Shown here piece by piece: positions 42,651 through 50,901 of a stretch of 64,000 bases of DNA. Below the pieces are notes generated by a model. The model did no database searches. It was given only the letters and a program-made list of their open reading frames with translations, and had not been told where the DNA came from. The translations under genes and the position numbers were made by a program. Each line of letters opens with the position of its first letter. Positions within the stretch are counted from its first letter, which is position 1. The stretch comes from Ruminococcus difficilis (GTDB taxonomy: Bacteria > Bacillota_A > Clostridia > Oscillospirales > Acutalibacteraceae): assembly GCF_016680995.1 (NCBI RefSeq), contig NZ_JAEQMG010000117.1:1-64000 (forward strand). The letters run 5' to 3'.

Positions 42651-44540
42651 ATGGCGAAAAAGCAATTCAAAACAGAATCCAAAAAACTGCTGGATATGAT
42701 GGTTAACTCCATCTATACCCATAAGGAGATTTTCCTGCGCGAGCTGATTTCTAACGCGTCCGACGCGATCGATAAGCTCTATTTCCGATCCTTGACCGAC
42801 GACAGCGTGGGTATGGATCACGATGATTTTGAGATCCGTCTCACCGCGGACAAGGACAGCCGTATCCTGACCGTCACCGATAACGGTATCGGCATGACCA
42901 AGGAAGAGCTCGAGAACAACCTCGGTACCATCGCGAAGTCCGGCTCACTCGACTTCAAGACCGATGAAGAGAATCAAAGCGAGAACATCGATATCATCGG
43001 TCAGTTCGGCGTAGGCTTCTACTCCGCGTTCATGGTCGCCGATAATATCAAGGTGGAAAGCAAGGCGTTCGGCAGTGACGAAGCCTTTGTATGGGAATCC
43101 TCGGGCGCGGACGGCTACACCATCAAGAAGTGTGAGAAGGACAAAGCCGGCACGGTCATCACCCTGCACATCAAGGAGGATACCGAGGAAGAAAAGTACG
43201 GTGAGTTCCTCGAAGTCTATCGCATCCGCGAGCTGATCAAGAAATACAGCGACTACATCCGTTACCCGATCCGCATGGAGACCTCGCATAAACAGCTCAA
43301 AGAGGGCACCGAGAACGAGTATGAGGACATTTATGAGGATGAGACCCTCAACAGCATGACCCCCATCTGGAAGAAGCCGCAGAGCAAGGTCACCGATGAG
43401 GAATATGCCGAGTATTACAAGGGCAAGTTCAACGATTATGAAGCGCCCCTCAAGGTGATCCGCCAGTCCACCGAGGGTAACGCGACCTATACCGCGCTGC
43501 TGTTCATCCCGTCTCACGCGCCGTATGATTATTACAGCCGCGATTATGAGAAGGGCTTGCAGCTCTATTCCAGCTCCGTGATGATCATGGAGAAGTGCAA
43601 GGATCTTTTGCCCGATCATTTCAGCTTTGTCAAGGGTCTGGTGGACAGCGCCGACCTGAGCCTGAACATATCGCGTGAGATGCTGCAGCATGACCGTCAG
43701 CTTAAGATCATCGCTAAGGCGCTTGAGAAAAAGATCGCCTCAGAGCTCGGCAAAATGCTGAAAACCGACCGCGAAAAGTACGAGCAGTTCTTCCGTGAGT
43801 TCGGCGCGCAGCTCAAGTGGGGCATCTATTCCTCCTTCGGCGTGAACCGTGAGGAATTGCAGGATCTCCTGCTCTTTAAGACGTCCGACGAAGGCAGGTA
43901 TACTTCTTTAAAAGAATATATCGACCGTGCAAGAGAGAATCAGGACAAGATCTACTATGCGGTCGGCGAGACCGTCGAGAAGATCGCCATGCTCCCGCAG
44001 GTGGAGAGCGTGCTTGCCAAGGGCTATGAGGTGCTCTACCTGACCGAGGACATCGACGAATTCTGCGTCCAGATCCTGCGCAATTATGATAACAAGGATT
44101 TCCTGAATGTCTGTACCGATAACCTCGACCTCGGCGATGAGGAAGAGAAGGCACAGCTCAAGGAAGAGAATGACAAGTCCGAGGAGCTCTTTAAATTCAT
44201 GAAGGAGAGTATCGGCGACAAGGTGGCGAAGGTGCGCTACACCAACACCTTGAAGAACCACGCCGTCTGCCTTTCCAGCGAGGGCAATGTGTCCGTCGGC
44301 ATGGAGCAGATCCTCAACAAGATGCCCGGCACCGAGGGTCAAAATATCAAGGCGGAGACCGTGCTTGAGATCAACAAGGATCATCCGATCAAGGATAAGC
44401 TGCTGTATCTGTTCGGTAACGATAAAGAGAAGCTCGCCGATTACAGCAAGATCCTGTACGCCCAGGCAAGACTGATCAACGGTCTGAACCTCGACAACCC
44501 CGCCGAGATCAGCGATCTGGTATGTGATCTGATGGTATGA
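42651..44540 (+). CDS. htpG: Hsp90-type molecular chaperone
   Basis: 629 residues. ATP-dependent chaperone dimer. The GHKL ATPase domain carries ELISNASDAIDKL, DNGIGMTKEEL and GQFGVGFYSAFMV; the middle domain has LNISREMLQHDRQLK, and the C-terminal dimer domain ends with AQARLINGLNLDNPAEIS. ATG 42651 is nine bases after AAGAAGG; in-frame ATGs at 42606, 42624 and 42645 lack spacing or similarity. Regulated by CIRCE. Its stop lies five bases before element D. Confidence 0.95.
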   Translation: MAKKQFKTESKKLLDMMVNSIYTHKEIFLRELISNASDAIDKLYFRSLTDDSVGMDHDDFEIRLTADKDSRILTVTDNGIGMTKEELENNLGTIAKSGSLDFKTDEENQSENIDIIGQFGVGFYSAFMVADNIKVESKAFGSDEAFVWESSGADGYTIKKCEKDKAGTVITLHIKEDTEEEKYGEFLEVYRIRELIKKYSDYIRYPIRMETSHKQLKEGTENEYEDIYEDETLNSMTPIWKKPQSKVTDEEYAEYYKGKFNDYEAPLKVIRQSTEGNATYTALLFIPSHAPYDYYSRDYEKGLQLYSSSVMIMEKCKDLLPDHFSFVKGLVDSADLSLNISREMLQHDRQLKIIAKALEKKIASELGKMLKTDREKYEQFFREFGAQLKWGIYSSFGVNREELQDLLLFKTSDEGRYTSLKEYIDRARENQDKIYYAVGETVEKIAMLPQVESVLAKGYEVLYLTEDIDEFCVQILRNYDNKDFLNVCTDNLDLGDEEEKAQLKEENDKSEELFKFMKESIGDKVAKVRYTNTLKNHAVCLSSEGNVSVGMEQILNKMPGTEGQNIKAETVLEINKDHPIKDKLLYLFGNDKEKLADYSKILYAQARLINGLNLDNPAEISDLVCDLMV

Positions 44541-44545
44541 GGATC

Positions 44546-44755
44546 GGTTAACGGTTAACGGTTAACGGTTAACGGTGAAGGGCGGGACACCCGCACCCGA
44601 TTTGTAGTATTTTTTATTCAAATATGCTTATATAAAAACGTCCGCAACTCATCATAGAGTCGCGGACGTTATATTTTTACATCTATGAAATATCAATCCA
44701 AAACGCGTCAGCGTTTCCCAACACCGTTCACCGTTCTCCGTTATCCGTTAACCGA
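44546..44755. repeat. Heptamer-armed hairpin element, copy D (full length, inverted)
   Basis: Left arm four GGTTAAC/GGTTAACG heptamers and GGTGAAG; right arm of inverted TTCACCG, TTCTCCG, TTATCCG, TTAACCG. Hairpin 2 GCGGG-ACA-CCCGC (44582-44594), hairpin 3 AACGTCCGC/GCGGACGTT (44637-44670), hairpin 1 AAACGC-GTCA-GCGTTT (44701-44716). The right arm supplies the last codons and stop of the gene at 44741. Confidence 0.8.
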
Positions 44756-45166
44756 CGATAGTTTACTCCCGATATACTCCAACAGTTCCTCACCGCACAT
44801 TTCCGTGATGTCCTCGGGGGAGTCGGGGAAGGAAAGCAGGATCTGATTTTTATCCCTGACGATATAGCCCTCGCTGCCGCTCACTGCGCTTAACTTGCGC
44901 ATATTATCGAGCGTGAGCGCGGAGTTGGAGAATACGCGCGACAGCACGACGCGCAGGTTGTCGTCCTCAAAGGAGTCGAAGCCGCCGATGATGACGGTCA
45001 GCGGACAGAGTTTCAAGCTGCGGCTGACCTGCGCCCCCAGCTCGACCGGCGTGGTCGCCGAGGTGATCAGATGCGCTTCGCCGCCGATGGGGGCGAGCGC
45101 TTTTCTCAGCGCTTTTTCACAGTATGAGGTTTTTCTTGACAGATAAAAAATCAGATTGTACTTCAT
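44741..45166 (-). CDS. Hypothetical protein
   Basis: 141 residues, no family recognised. It opens with MKYNLIFYLSRKTSYCEKAL and has a TVIIGGFDSFEDDNLRVVLSRVF segment that looks like an alternating beta/alpha fold, as in small nucleotide- or cofactor-binding domains. No signal peptide or membrane segment. Reading continues into the right arm of element D: the final Val-Asn-Gly and TAA stop come from the heptamers GGTTAAC and GGATAAC, so the original end was probably a few residues different. It sits 59 bp upstream of the sortase gene's end on the same strand, with no ribosome-site overlap. Confidence 0.6.
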   Translation of the reverse strand: MKYNLIFYLSRKTSYCEKALRKALAPIGGEAHLITSATTPVELGAQVSRSLKLCPLTVIIGGFDSFEDDNLRVVLSRVFSNSALTLDNMRKLSAVSGSEGYIVRDKNQILLSFPDSPEDITEMCGEELLEYIGSKLSSVNG

Positions 45167-45225
45167 AGCGATCCTTTGCTGTGTTGACGGGGGATAGGGA
45201 TGAACCCCTTCCCCCGATACGTTTA

Positions 45226-47154
45226 TTACTTGGGAACGGCGGTGAACTTGGGATAAATATCGATACCGACGTTCAGATGGTCGAAGTCGACGCCGGAAAC
45301 ATCCTTGTCCCAGCCCTCGAATACATAGGTGTAGTAGTCATCCTCCGGCATGACCGGGTCACCGCCCGGCGTGGGTACCGGATCACCCTCCTTGACGTTG
45401 TAGGCGGCATACTGACTGCCGTCAAAGTTGCGGTAGGTGACGGGGTAGTAGGTGATGACCGGCGGTTCTGTCGGCTTGGGAGCGCCTTTCTTTTCCGTGG
45501 GTGGCGGCTCGGTAGGAGGCTCCGTCGGGTTGGAGGCGAGGGTCGCGGTCAGATCCTCCGAGCCCTCCAGATTACCCTTGCCGTCGTACCAGTCAACCTG
45601 ACCCTTGGCATTTGCCGACTTGAAGGTCTCGGTCTCGGGACGGGTACCGCCGTAGCGGCTGTAGTAAACATCCGGGAACAACGGATCGGAGCTGCGCGAC
45701 GCCAAGCTGACGTCGACGTTAGGATCCTCTCCGGGGCGTACCTTACGCGCGACGACCACCAGTCGCCACTGGTAGAATTCATAACAGCAGGTAGACAGGG
45801 TGATGATCTGGTCGCCCTCGTTACAGGTGACAGGAATGTCGAAGAACGAGCGCACGCGCATATTGTAGACGAAGTTCATGAACTCCGCGTCGGAGTTAAA
45901 ATCGCCCTGCATGTAGTTGAAGAACTCGCCGTGCTCGTAGCGGGTCGAGGTCTTGAACACCGAGATGATCTTATATTTGGCGTCGCCGTCGGGGGTGTTG
46001 AACTTGACGATGGGATGATCCTGATAGAATTCGAGATCGCCCTTCAGATCGCCCTTCGGCGAGTATCCCAGAAGTCCGGCGAACATACTGCCGTCGAGCA
46101 TATCGTGACCGTGCATGATGACGTTGCGCGATTTTTCGCCCTCGGTAGAGCGGTAGTCAATGAAGATGCTGCCGTATTCGGAGCTTTCCTTTTTGTAGGT
46201 GCGCTTGAGGTAATATTGATTATAGCGGTCGTCGCCCTCGTGATACAGGACTGGGTAATCGATCTTGGTGTCGGGGATGGTGATCCAGCCGACGATCTCG
46301 TCGTTGATCTCCTTGAGCGCGTCCCAATCCTGTTCGGGGCCTTCACCTTCGCCATCTTCGTTGTTTTTGTTATGGGCGATGGTCTGGATCTCGCTGGTGA
46401 CGGCATTGTTGCGCATCGGGCCGAAGATGTAGAACTCCAGCACGTAGATCAGCGCGGCGATGAACGCGGCGATCGCTATCAGTACGACGATCTTGCGGAT
46501 CTTCTGCTTTTTGGTATCCCCTTTCTGAGGAATAAAGGATTGGATAAAGCCTTGCTTTTTCTTCGGTACCGCGGCATCATTGGACAGATCGATCTGATTG
46601 AGCTCGGCGTCGACCTCGTTGCCGCTCGCGTCAAAGAACGCGATACCAACAGGGTAGAGCGCCGCGTTCTTCGTGAACACATCGTTGGCGCCCGCGATAC
46701 CGCCGCGGATCACATCTTTGAGCGAGGCGCCTGTCAGTGAAGCGCAGGGCAGCGCGATAAAGCGCTTTCCCGAATAGGAGAAGCAGTAGCCCTTATAGCC
46801 GTTGCCCAGATCGCCGATAGAGGAGACCTTGAGCTTCGGCGTCAGATCCTTGTGCGCTTCATCACGCGGGATACCGGCTTCGAGATTCTCGATCGTTTTG
46901 TAAAACAGCTTGCGGAATGAGCTGTTGTCGGTCGAATCGAGCGCATTGACGAACAAAAACAGATCACTTTCGCTTGCGTTCAGCTTTTCCGTGATCGCCT
47001 TTGACAGCTTTTTGGCGTCTGCGGCACATTCGGTGGTGTACTGCAGCTCGACGCCGTCCACTTCGAGAGCAGAGCTGATCTCGGCAGCTGTGTCCGTATA
47101 TGCCTTTGCGTCGGCTTTATTCTTTTGGATAGAGAACAATTCACATTTGAACAT
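45226..47154 (-). CDS. Class B-type sortase with extra N- and C-terminal domains
   Basis: 642 residues. A cytoplasmic domain of about 215 residues, not recognised, precedes a membrane segment (about 221-244). The sortase domain follows (about 275-475), with His350 (VIMHGHD), Cys456 (ITLSTCCYEF) and Arg464 (QWRLVVVAR), the class B pattern. After it come a proline/threonine-rich linker (541-566) and a module (567-640) resembling the InlB/Listeria-Bacteroides repeat: VTYRNFDGS, VPTPGGDPVM, YTYVFEGWDKD. Sortases join sorting-signal proteins to the wall or to each other. ATG 47154 is preceded by AGAAGGA. An upstream lipoprotein gene 41 bp away is probably in the same operon. Confidence 0.88.
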   Translation of the reverse strand: MFKCELFSIQKNKADAKAYTDTAAEISSALEVDGVELQYTTECAADAKKLSKAITEKLNASESDLFLFVNALDSTDNSSFRKLFYKTIENLEAGIPRDEAHKDLTPKLKVSSIGDLGNGYKGYCFSYSGKRFIALPCASLTGASLKDVIRGGIAGANDVFTKNAALYPVGIAFFDASGNEVDAELNQIDLSNDAAVPKKKQGFIQSFIPQKGDTKKQKIRKIVVLIAIAAFIAALIYVLEFYIFGPMRNNAVTSEIQTIAHNKNNEDGEGEGPEQDWDALKEINDEIVGWITIPDTKIDYPVLYHEGDDRYNQYYLKRTYKKESSEYGSIFIDYRSTEGEKSRNVIMHGHDMLDGSMFAGLLGYSPKGDLKGDLEFYQDHPIVKFNTPDGDAKYKIISVFKTSTRYEHGEFFNYMQGDFNSDAEFMNFVYNMRVRSFFDIPVTCNEGDQIITLSTCCYEFYQWRLVVVARKVRPGEDPNVDVSLASRSSDPLFPDVYYSRYGGTRPETETFKSANAKGQVDWYDGKGNLEGSEDLTATLASNPTEPPTEPPPTEKKGAPKPTEPPVITYYPVTYRNFDGSQYAAYNVKEGDPVPTPGGDPVMPEDDYYTYVFEGWDKDVSGVDFDHLNVGIDIYPKFTAVPK

Positions 47155-47195
47155 AGAAGATCCTTCTTGTCTGGTAGGATAGGGGAGCGCCTTGA

Positions 47196-47939
47196 TTACT
47201 TGGGCTCGGCGCAGATAACGGTATAACCGCTCTCGTTCGCGACTTTCGCACTGTAGCTCGTGCCGTCGGAGGTGAAGCTGACAGCGTCCTTTTTGAGATC
47301 GTCCTGCGTGAGCTTGACGATATCGATCGTATCGGATTTGAGAACGCCGTCGACGGTGGAGCTGATGACGGTATCGCCTTTGACGACGATCATATTGTTG
47401 CCGCATTTCTCAGCGAGATTGTCGCCGACGACATCGCCGTAAGCGTCGGTGGTCAAGGTAATGATGACAACACCGGTGCCGTCGGTGCGCTTGACGCCTG
47501 CCATCAGGCTGTAGGTGCCGTCCTCCGCGTGATAGACCGGATCGGTCATCTGCTTGTCTGCGGTATTTCTGACGATGCCGGCAAATTCTTTCTTGTCGGC
47601 GAGATCCTTCAGGTTCTTGTCCTTGTCGCCTGCCGGATAGGAGCCGACGACGGTACGGGTCTCATCCGCTACCGTCAATCCGTCGAGAGAAAGCGTCTTG
47701 GCGACTTTCTCAAAATCCTCCTCGGTGCTGTCCTTGGTGATCAGCATCGCGGCGATATTGGCAGTTTTGAAGACGTCGCCGGCAAAAACGGATTCATTGC
47801 GTTTTTGATCGTGAGCAAAATCCGCGATCTTGCCCTTGGCGTAATCCAGGTTGGCGGATAATCCCTTGCTTGCGCTGCATCCCGCGAGAAGCGCGCAGAT
47901 CAGGACGACGGATACTGCGATTGTGAATATTTTTTTCAT
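47196..47939 (-). CDS. Lipoprotein with a Cache-like domain, upstream of the sortase
   Basis: 247 residues with a lipobox (LLAGC near residue 21). The stretch YSLMAGVKRTDGTGVVIITLTTDAYGD followed by MIVVKGDTVISSTVDG recalls the last strands of Cache sensor domains, but without a membrane anchor or signalling domain. AAAGGA precedes ATG 47939; an upstream Met in frame precedes the signal peptide. It ends 41 bp before the sortase start. It may bind a small molecule or act as the sortase partner. Assignment is tentative. Confidence 0.6.
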   Translation of the reverse strand: MKKIFTIAVSVVLICALLAGCSASKGLSANLDYAKGKIADFAHDQKRNESVFAGDVFKTANIAAMLITKDSTEEDFEKVAKTLSLDGLTVADETRTVVGSYPAGDKDKNLKDLADKKEFAGIVRNTADKQMTDPVYHAEDGTYSLMAGVKRTDGTGVVIITLTTDAYGDVVGDNLAEKCGNNMIVVKGDTVISSTVDGVLKSDTIDIVKLTQDDLKKDAVSFTSDGTSYSAKVANESGYTVICAEPK

Positions 47940-48043
47940 GACAAATCCTTTCCGAAAGGTGACCCTTTCAAACATTTTATTGACAGAAAAGCGCCTTTTC
48001 TGTTAGTTCCTGATGAAAAATTGATTCTATAAAAGAAATATAA

Positions 48044-49216
48044 TCAGAAGTCGATTGTCTTGACCGTGGTGTTTCGGATCGCTTCCTCGATCAGTTCATC
48101 CAGTTCCGCCTCACGCTCCGCCTGCTCGACAAAATGCAGGATGGGCTTGGTGCGCGGGTGCTTGGGTGTGAAGATGGTACAGCAATCCTCGTACGGCTCG
48201 ATGGAGGTCTCAAAGGTGCCGATGCGGCGGGAGATGTTGATGATCTCCTGCTTATCCATGCCAATCAGCGGACGGAACACGATCTTGCCCGCGGCGACGT
48301 TGGTGCAGTTCAGCGCGTACATCGTCTGTGACGCGACCTGTCCGAGGCTCTCGCCGGTGATCAGCGCGCCGGACTTGGTCTGTTCGGCGACGCGGGTGGC
48401 GATCTTCATCATCACGCGTCTCAGCAGGATGGTGAACAGCTCTTCGGGACAGCGATCGCGCATGGTCTCCTGCACCTTGGTCAGCGGAACGGTGTGCATT
48501 TCGATGGAGCCCGCGAAGCGGCTGACTTCCTTGAGCAGCTTTTCGACCTTTAATCGCGCGCGCTCGGAGGTATAGGGCGGAGATTCAAAGTGGACGGCGT
48601 TGAGCTTTAGGCCGCGTTTCGCCATCATATAGGCGGCGACGGGGGAGTCGATACCGCCGCTGATGAGCACGGTAGCCAGCCCCGATGTGCCGACGGGCAT
48701 ACCGCCCTGACCGCGGATGGTCGCGCATCGGATATAGGCGCCGAAGTCGCGCACCTCGACGGTGACGGTGACCTCGGGATTCTTGACGTCGACCTTGAGA
48801 TGGGGACAGGTGGAGAGCAGCTTGCCGCCGACCTGTGCCGAGATCTCGGGAGATTTATAGGGGAAGCGCTTGTCGGAGCGCTTGGATTCTACCTTGAATG
48901 TTTCGGCGTCCTCTAAGTATTCCTTGCAGTAGAGGGGCGCTTTTGCGAGGATATCATCGAGCGTCTTGTCGCATACGCAGGCGCGTGAGAAGGTGACGAT
49001 GCCGAACACCTCCGAGATACGCTCGCATACGTCGTCGAGGTCTGTGTCCTCGGACTGCGGGATGACATAGATGGTGGACTGGGCAATCTTGATGGTGAAC
49101 TTGCCGAGCCCGCGCAGACGGTATTTGATGTTTTTGATAAGTACGTCTTCAAACGCGCGGCGGTTGAGCCCCTTGAGGACCATTTCGCCGAGCTTGATCA
49201 ATATGATTTCTTGCAT
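48044..49216 (-). CDS. thiI: tRNA 4-thiouridine synthase ThiI (no rhodanese domain)
   Basis: 390 residues. A ferredoxin-like/THUMP region (about 1-165) precedes a PP-loop ATPase with LISGGIDSPVAAYMMAKRG. It adenylates U8 of tRNA for sulfur insertion, and can also serve thiamine thiazole synthesis. The C-terminal rhodanese domain of the E. coli protein is absent, as usual in Firmicutes, where a dedicated NifS-type desulfurase delivers sulfur. Such a gene (49394-50524) lies just upstream on the same strand. ATG 49216 has AGGAAG upstream; 17 further in-frame codons lie within the neighbouring repeat. Confidence 0.95.
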   Translation of the reverse strand: MQEIILIKLGEMVLKGLNRRAFEDVLIKNIKYRLRGLGKFTIKIAQSTIYVIPQSEDTDLDDVCERISEVFGIVTFSRACVCDKTLDDILAKAPLYCKEYLEDAETFKVESKRSDKRFPYKSPEISAQVGGKLLSTCPHLKVDVKNPEVTVTVEVRDFGAYIRCATIRGQGGMPVGTSGLATVLISGGIDSPVAAYMMAKRGLKLNAVHFESPPYTSERARLKVEKLLKEVSRFAGSIEMHTVPLTKVQETMRDRCPEELFTILLRRVMMKIATRVAEQTKSGALITGESLGQVASQTMYALNCTNVAAGKIVFRPLIGMDKQEIINISRRIGTFETSIEPYEDCCTIFTPKHPRTKPILHFVEQAEREAELDELIEEAIRNTTVKTIDF

Positions 49217-49239
49217 AATCTTCTTCCTAATCTGTATTT

Positions 49240-49392
49240 GCCTTCCCCTTGAGGGGAAGGTGGGCAATTCGCTTGCGAATTGGTCGGATGAGGTGTAACC
49301 CTGACCGGATCAACATTTTATGGGATAAGGCATTAACGTTTCCACCTCATCCGTCACCCTTCGGGCGACACCTTCCCCTCAAGGGGAAGGCT
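49240..49392. repeat. CCTTCCCC-type inverted element, copy 2, between nifS and thiI
   Basis: Outer ends GCCTTCCCCTTGAGGGGAAG and CACCTTCCCCTCAAGGGGAA form hairpins; inner GTCGGATGAGG / CCTCATCCG. Mini-hairpins CAATTCG/CGAATTG (left) and TCACCC-TTC-GGGCGA (right) differ from copy 1 yet pair. It starts one base after the nifS stop and ends 24 bases before the thiI ATG. Confidence 0.75.
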
Positions 49393-49393
49393 T

Positions 49394-50524
49394 TTATTTT
49401 CGTTGCAGGGTGGCGATACCGCTCTGTAAGCCCTCGATCAACGCGTCGATATCTTCGGTGGTGTTGTATCGTGAAAAGCTGATACGAAGGGAGCTGTCGA
49501 TGCGGTCATCACTAAGCCCCATCGCCTCGAGCACATAACTGCGCTTGCCCTTGGCGCAGGCGCTGGACGAGCTGACATATACTCCATTTTCCTCCAGATG
49601 GTGGAGCATGGTTTCCGACCGGATGCCGTTGACCGAGATATTGATGATGTACGGCAGGGCGTCGGTGGGGGAGTTAATTGTGACGCCTTCAAGCGCTTGC
49701 AGTTTTTCCAGCGCGCAGCGGTTCAGTTCCCTGATATGATCCGCATTTTGGGATAAATTCAGAAAACCGACCGCGGTCGCGAAGGCGGCGATCAGCGGGG
49801 CACTTTCGGTGCCCGGACGGAGCTTCTTTTGTTGCTCGCCGCCGTAAAGGAGCGGCAGGATGCGTGCTCCGTCGCGGATGTACAGTGCGCCGCAGCCCTT
49901 TGCGCCGTGGATCTTGTGCGCGCTGACGCTCATCAGGTCAACGCCCCATTTCTTCGGCTTGACGGGTAGTTTGCCGAACGCCTGTACCGCGTCGGAGTGG
50001 AACAGTGCTTCGGGACAGTTCTTGTGCACCAGCTTCGCGATCTGCTCGATCGGCTGAACGGCGCCTGTTTCATTGTTGACCGTCATGATGCTGACGAGGA
50101 TGGTTTTGTCGGTGAGCAGTGCTTTGAGCGCGTCGATATCGACAACGCCCCGATCGGTGACAGGAGCGAATTGAACGTCAAAGCCCAGTTCGCCGAGCCG
50201 CTTGGCGCTCTCATAGACGGAGCTGTGCTCGACCGCGGATACGATCACGCGATCGCCGCGCCGCCTGAGCGCCTGTGCCGCGCCGAACAGCGCGGTGTTG
50301 TTCGCTTCGGTGCCGCCCGAGGTGAAGTAGATGGTCTTTGGTTGTACATTCAGCGCGTCGGCAATGATCCCGCGCGCCTCTTCCACAGCGGTCTCCGCCT
50401 GTATCCCGACCTTGTGCAGGGAGGACGGATTGCCGTAGTTTTCGCGCATCATGCGGTACGCCGCGTCTGCCGCTTCCTGACACACCTGTGTGGTGGCGCT
50501 GTTATCTAAATAATGGATGTTCAT
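49394..50524 (-). CDS. Cysteine desulfurase, NifS type
   Basis: 376 residues, PLP-dependent, takes sulfur from cysteine. Seen: YLDNSATTQVCQEA, YGNPSSLH, FTSGGTEANN, the PLP lysine in SVSAHKIHGAKG, and the sulfur-carrying cysteine in SSSSACAKGKRSYVLEAMG. Its position directly before thiI points to a dedicated sulfur donor for s4U in tRNA (NifZ-like role). The start at 50524 has only a weak GAAAG site. Tandem repeats of about 60 bp lie upstream. Confidence 0.93.
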   Translation of the reverse strand: MNIHYLDNSATTQVCQEAADAAYRMMRENYGNPSSLHKVGIQAETAVEEARGIIADALNVQPKTIYFTSGGTEANNTALFGAAQALRRRGDRVIVSAVEHSSVYESAKRLGELGFDVQFAPVTDRGVVDIDALKALLTDKTILVSIMTVNNETGAVQPIEQIAKLVHKNCPEALFHSDAVQAFGKLPVKPKKWGVDLMSVSAHKIHGAKGCGALYIRDGARILPLLYGGEQQKKLRPGTESAPLIAAFATAVGFLNLSQNADHIRELNRCALEKLQALEGVTINSPTDALPYIINISVNGIRSETMLHHLEENGVYVSSSSACAKGKRSYVLEAMGLSDDRIDSSLRISFSRYNTTEDIDALIEGLQSGIATLQRK

Positions 50525-50550
50525 ATCGTGATTCTTTCATAGGAATAATT

Positions 50551-50790
50551 GGTTGAGATTCCCACAGTCGCGCGACACGTTGTCGGCGCTCCCTCGGAAT
50601 GACAAATTATCGGTTGAGATTCCCACAGTCGCGTGACACGTGTGCCGACGCTCCCTCGGAATGACAAATAAATCGGTTGAGATTCCCACAGTCGCGTGAC
50701 ACGTGTGCCGACGCTCCCTCGGAATGACAAATAAATCGGTTGAGATTCCCACAGTCGCGCGACACGTTGTCGGCGCTCTCTCGGAATGAC
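50551..50790. repeat. Four tandem copies of a 61-63 bp GGTTGAGATTCCCACAG repeat
   Basis: Units begin at 50551, 50612, 50675 and 50738. Each runs GGTTGAGATTCCCACAGTCG...CTCGGAATGAC. Outer copies carry CGCGCGACACGTTGTCGGCG, inner copies CGCGTGACACGTGTGCCGACG. The middle is itself palindromic. Unlike CRISPR, units are contiguous with no unique spacers. Weaker relatives are at 15990-16088 and 19080-19135. Confidence 0.85.
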
Positions 50791-50857
50791 CGTATTAAAT
50801 CAGTATAATTATATATCTATATGGGGATAAAAACAAGAAGTAGAATGAAATTTTTGT

Positions 50858-50887
50858 TGAATAATTTGTAAACGCGCGCGGATACTA
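50858..50887 (+). promoter_or_regulatory. Sigma-G/F-like sporulation promoter of spoVAC
   Basis: TGAATA (50858-50863), a 17-base spacer and GATACTA (50881-50887), close to the Bacillus forespore sigma-G consensus TGHATR / CATWHTA. It lies 14 bases before the ATG. Confidence 0.65.
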
Positions 50888-50901
50888 TCTTCGGTGATGA
50901 T

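Noticed and set aside
45181..46740. Plus-strand frame of about 500 codons opposite the sortase gene
   Set aside because: Antisense to a protein with intact sortase motifs; no independent support.
50551..50790. Possible CRISPR array
   Set aside because: Units are directly joined, 61-63 bp long and have no unique spacers; no cas genes nearby.
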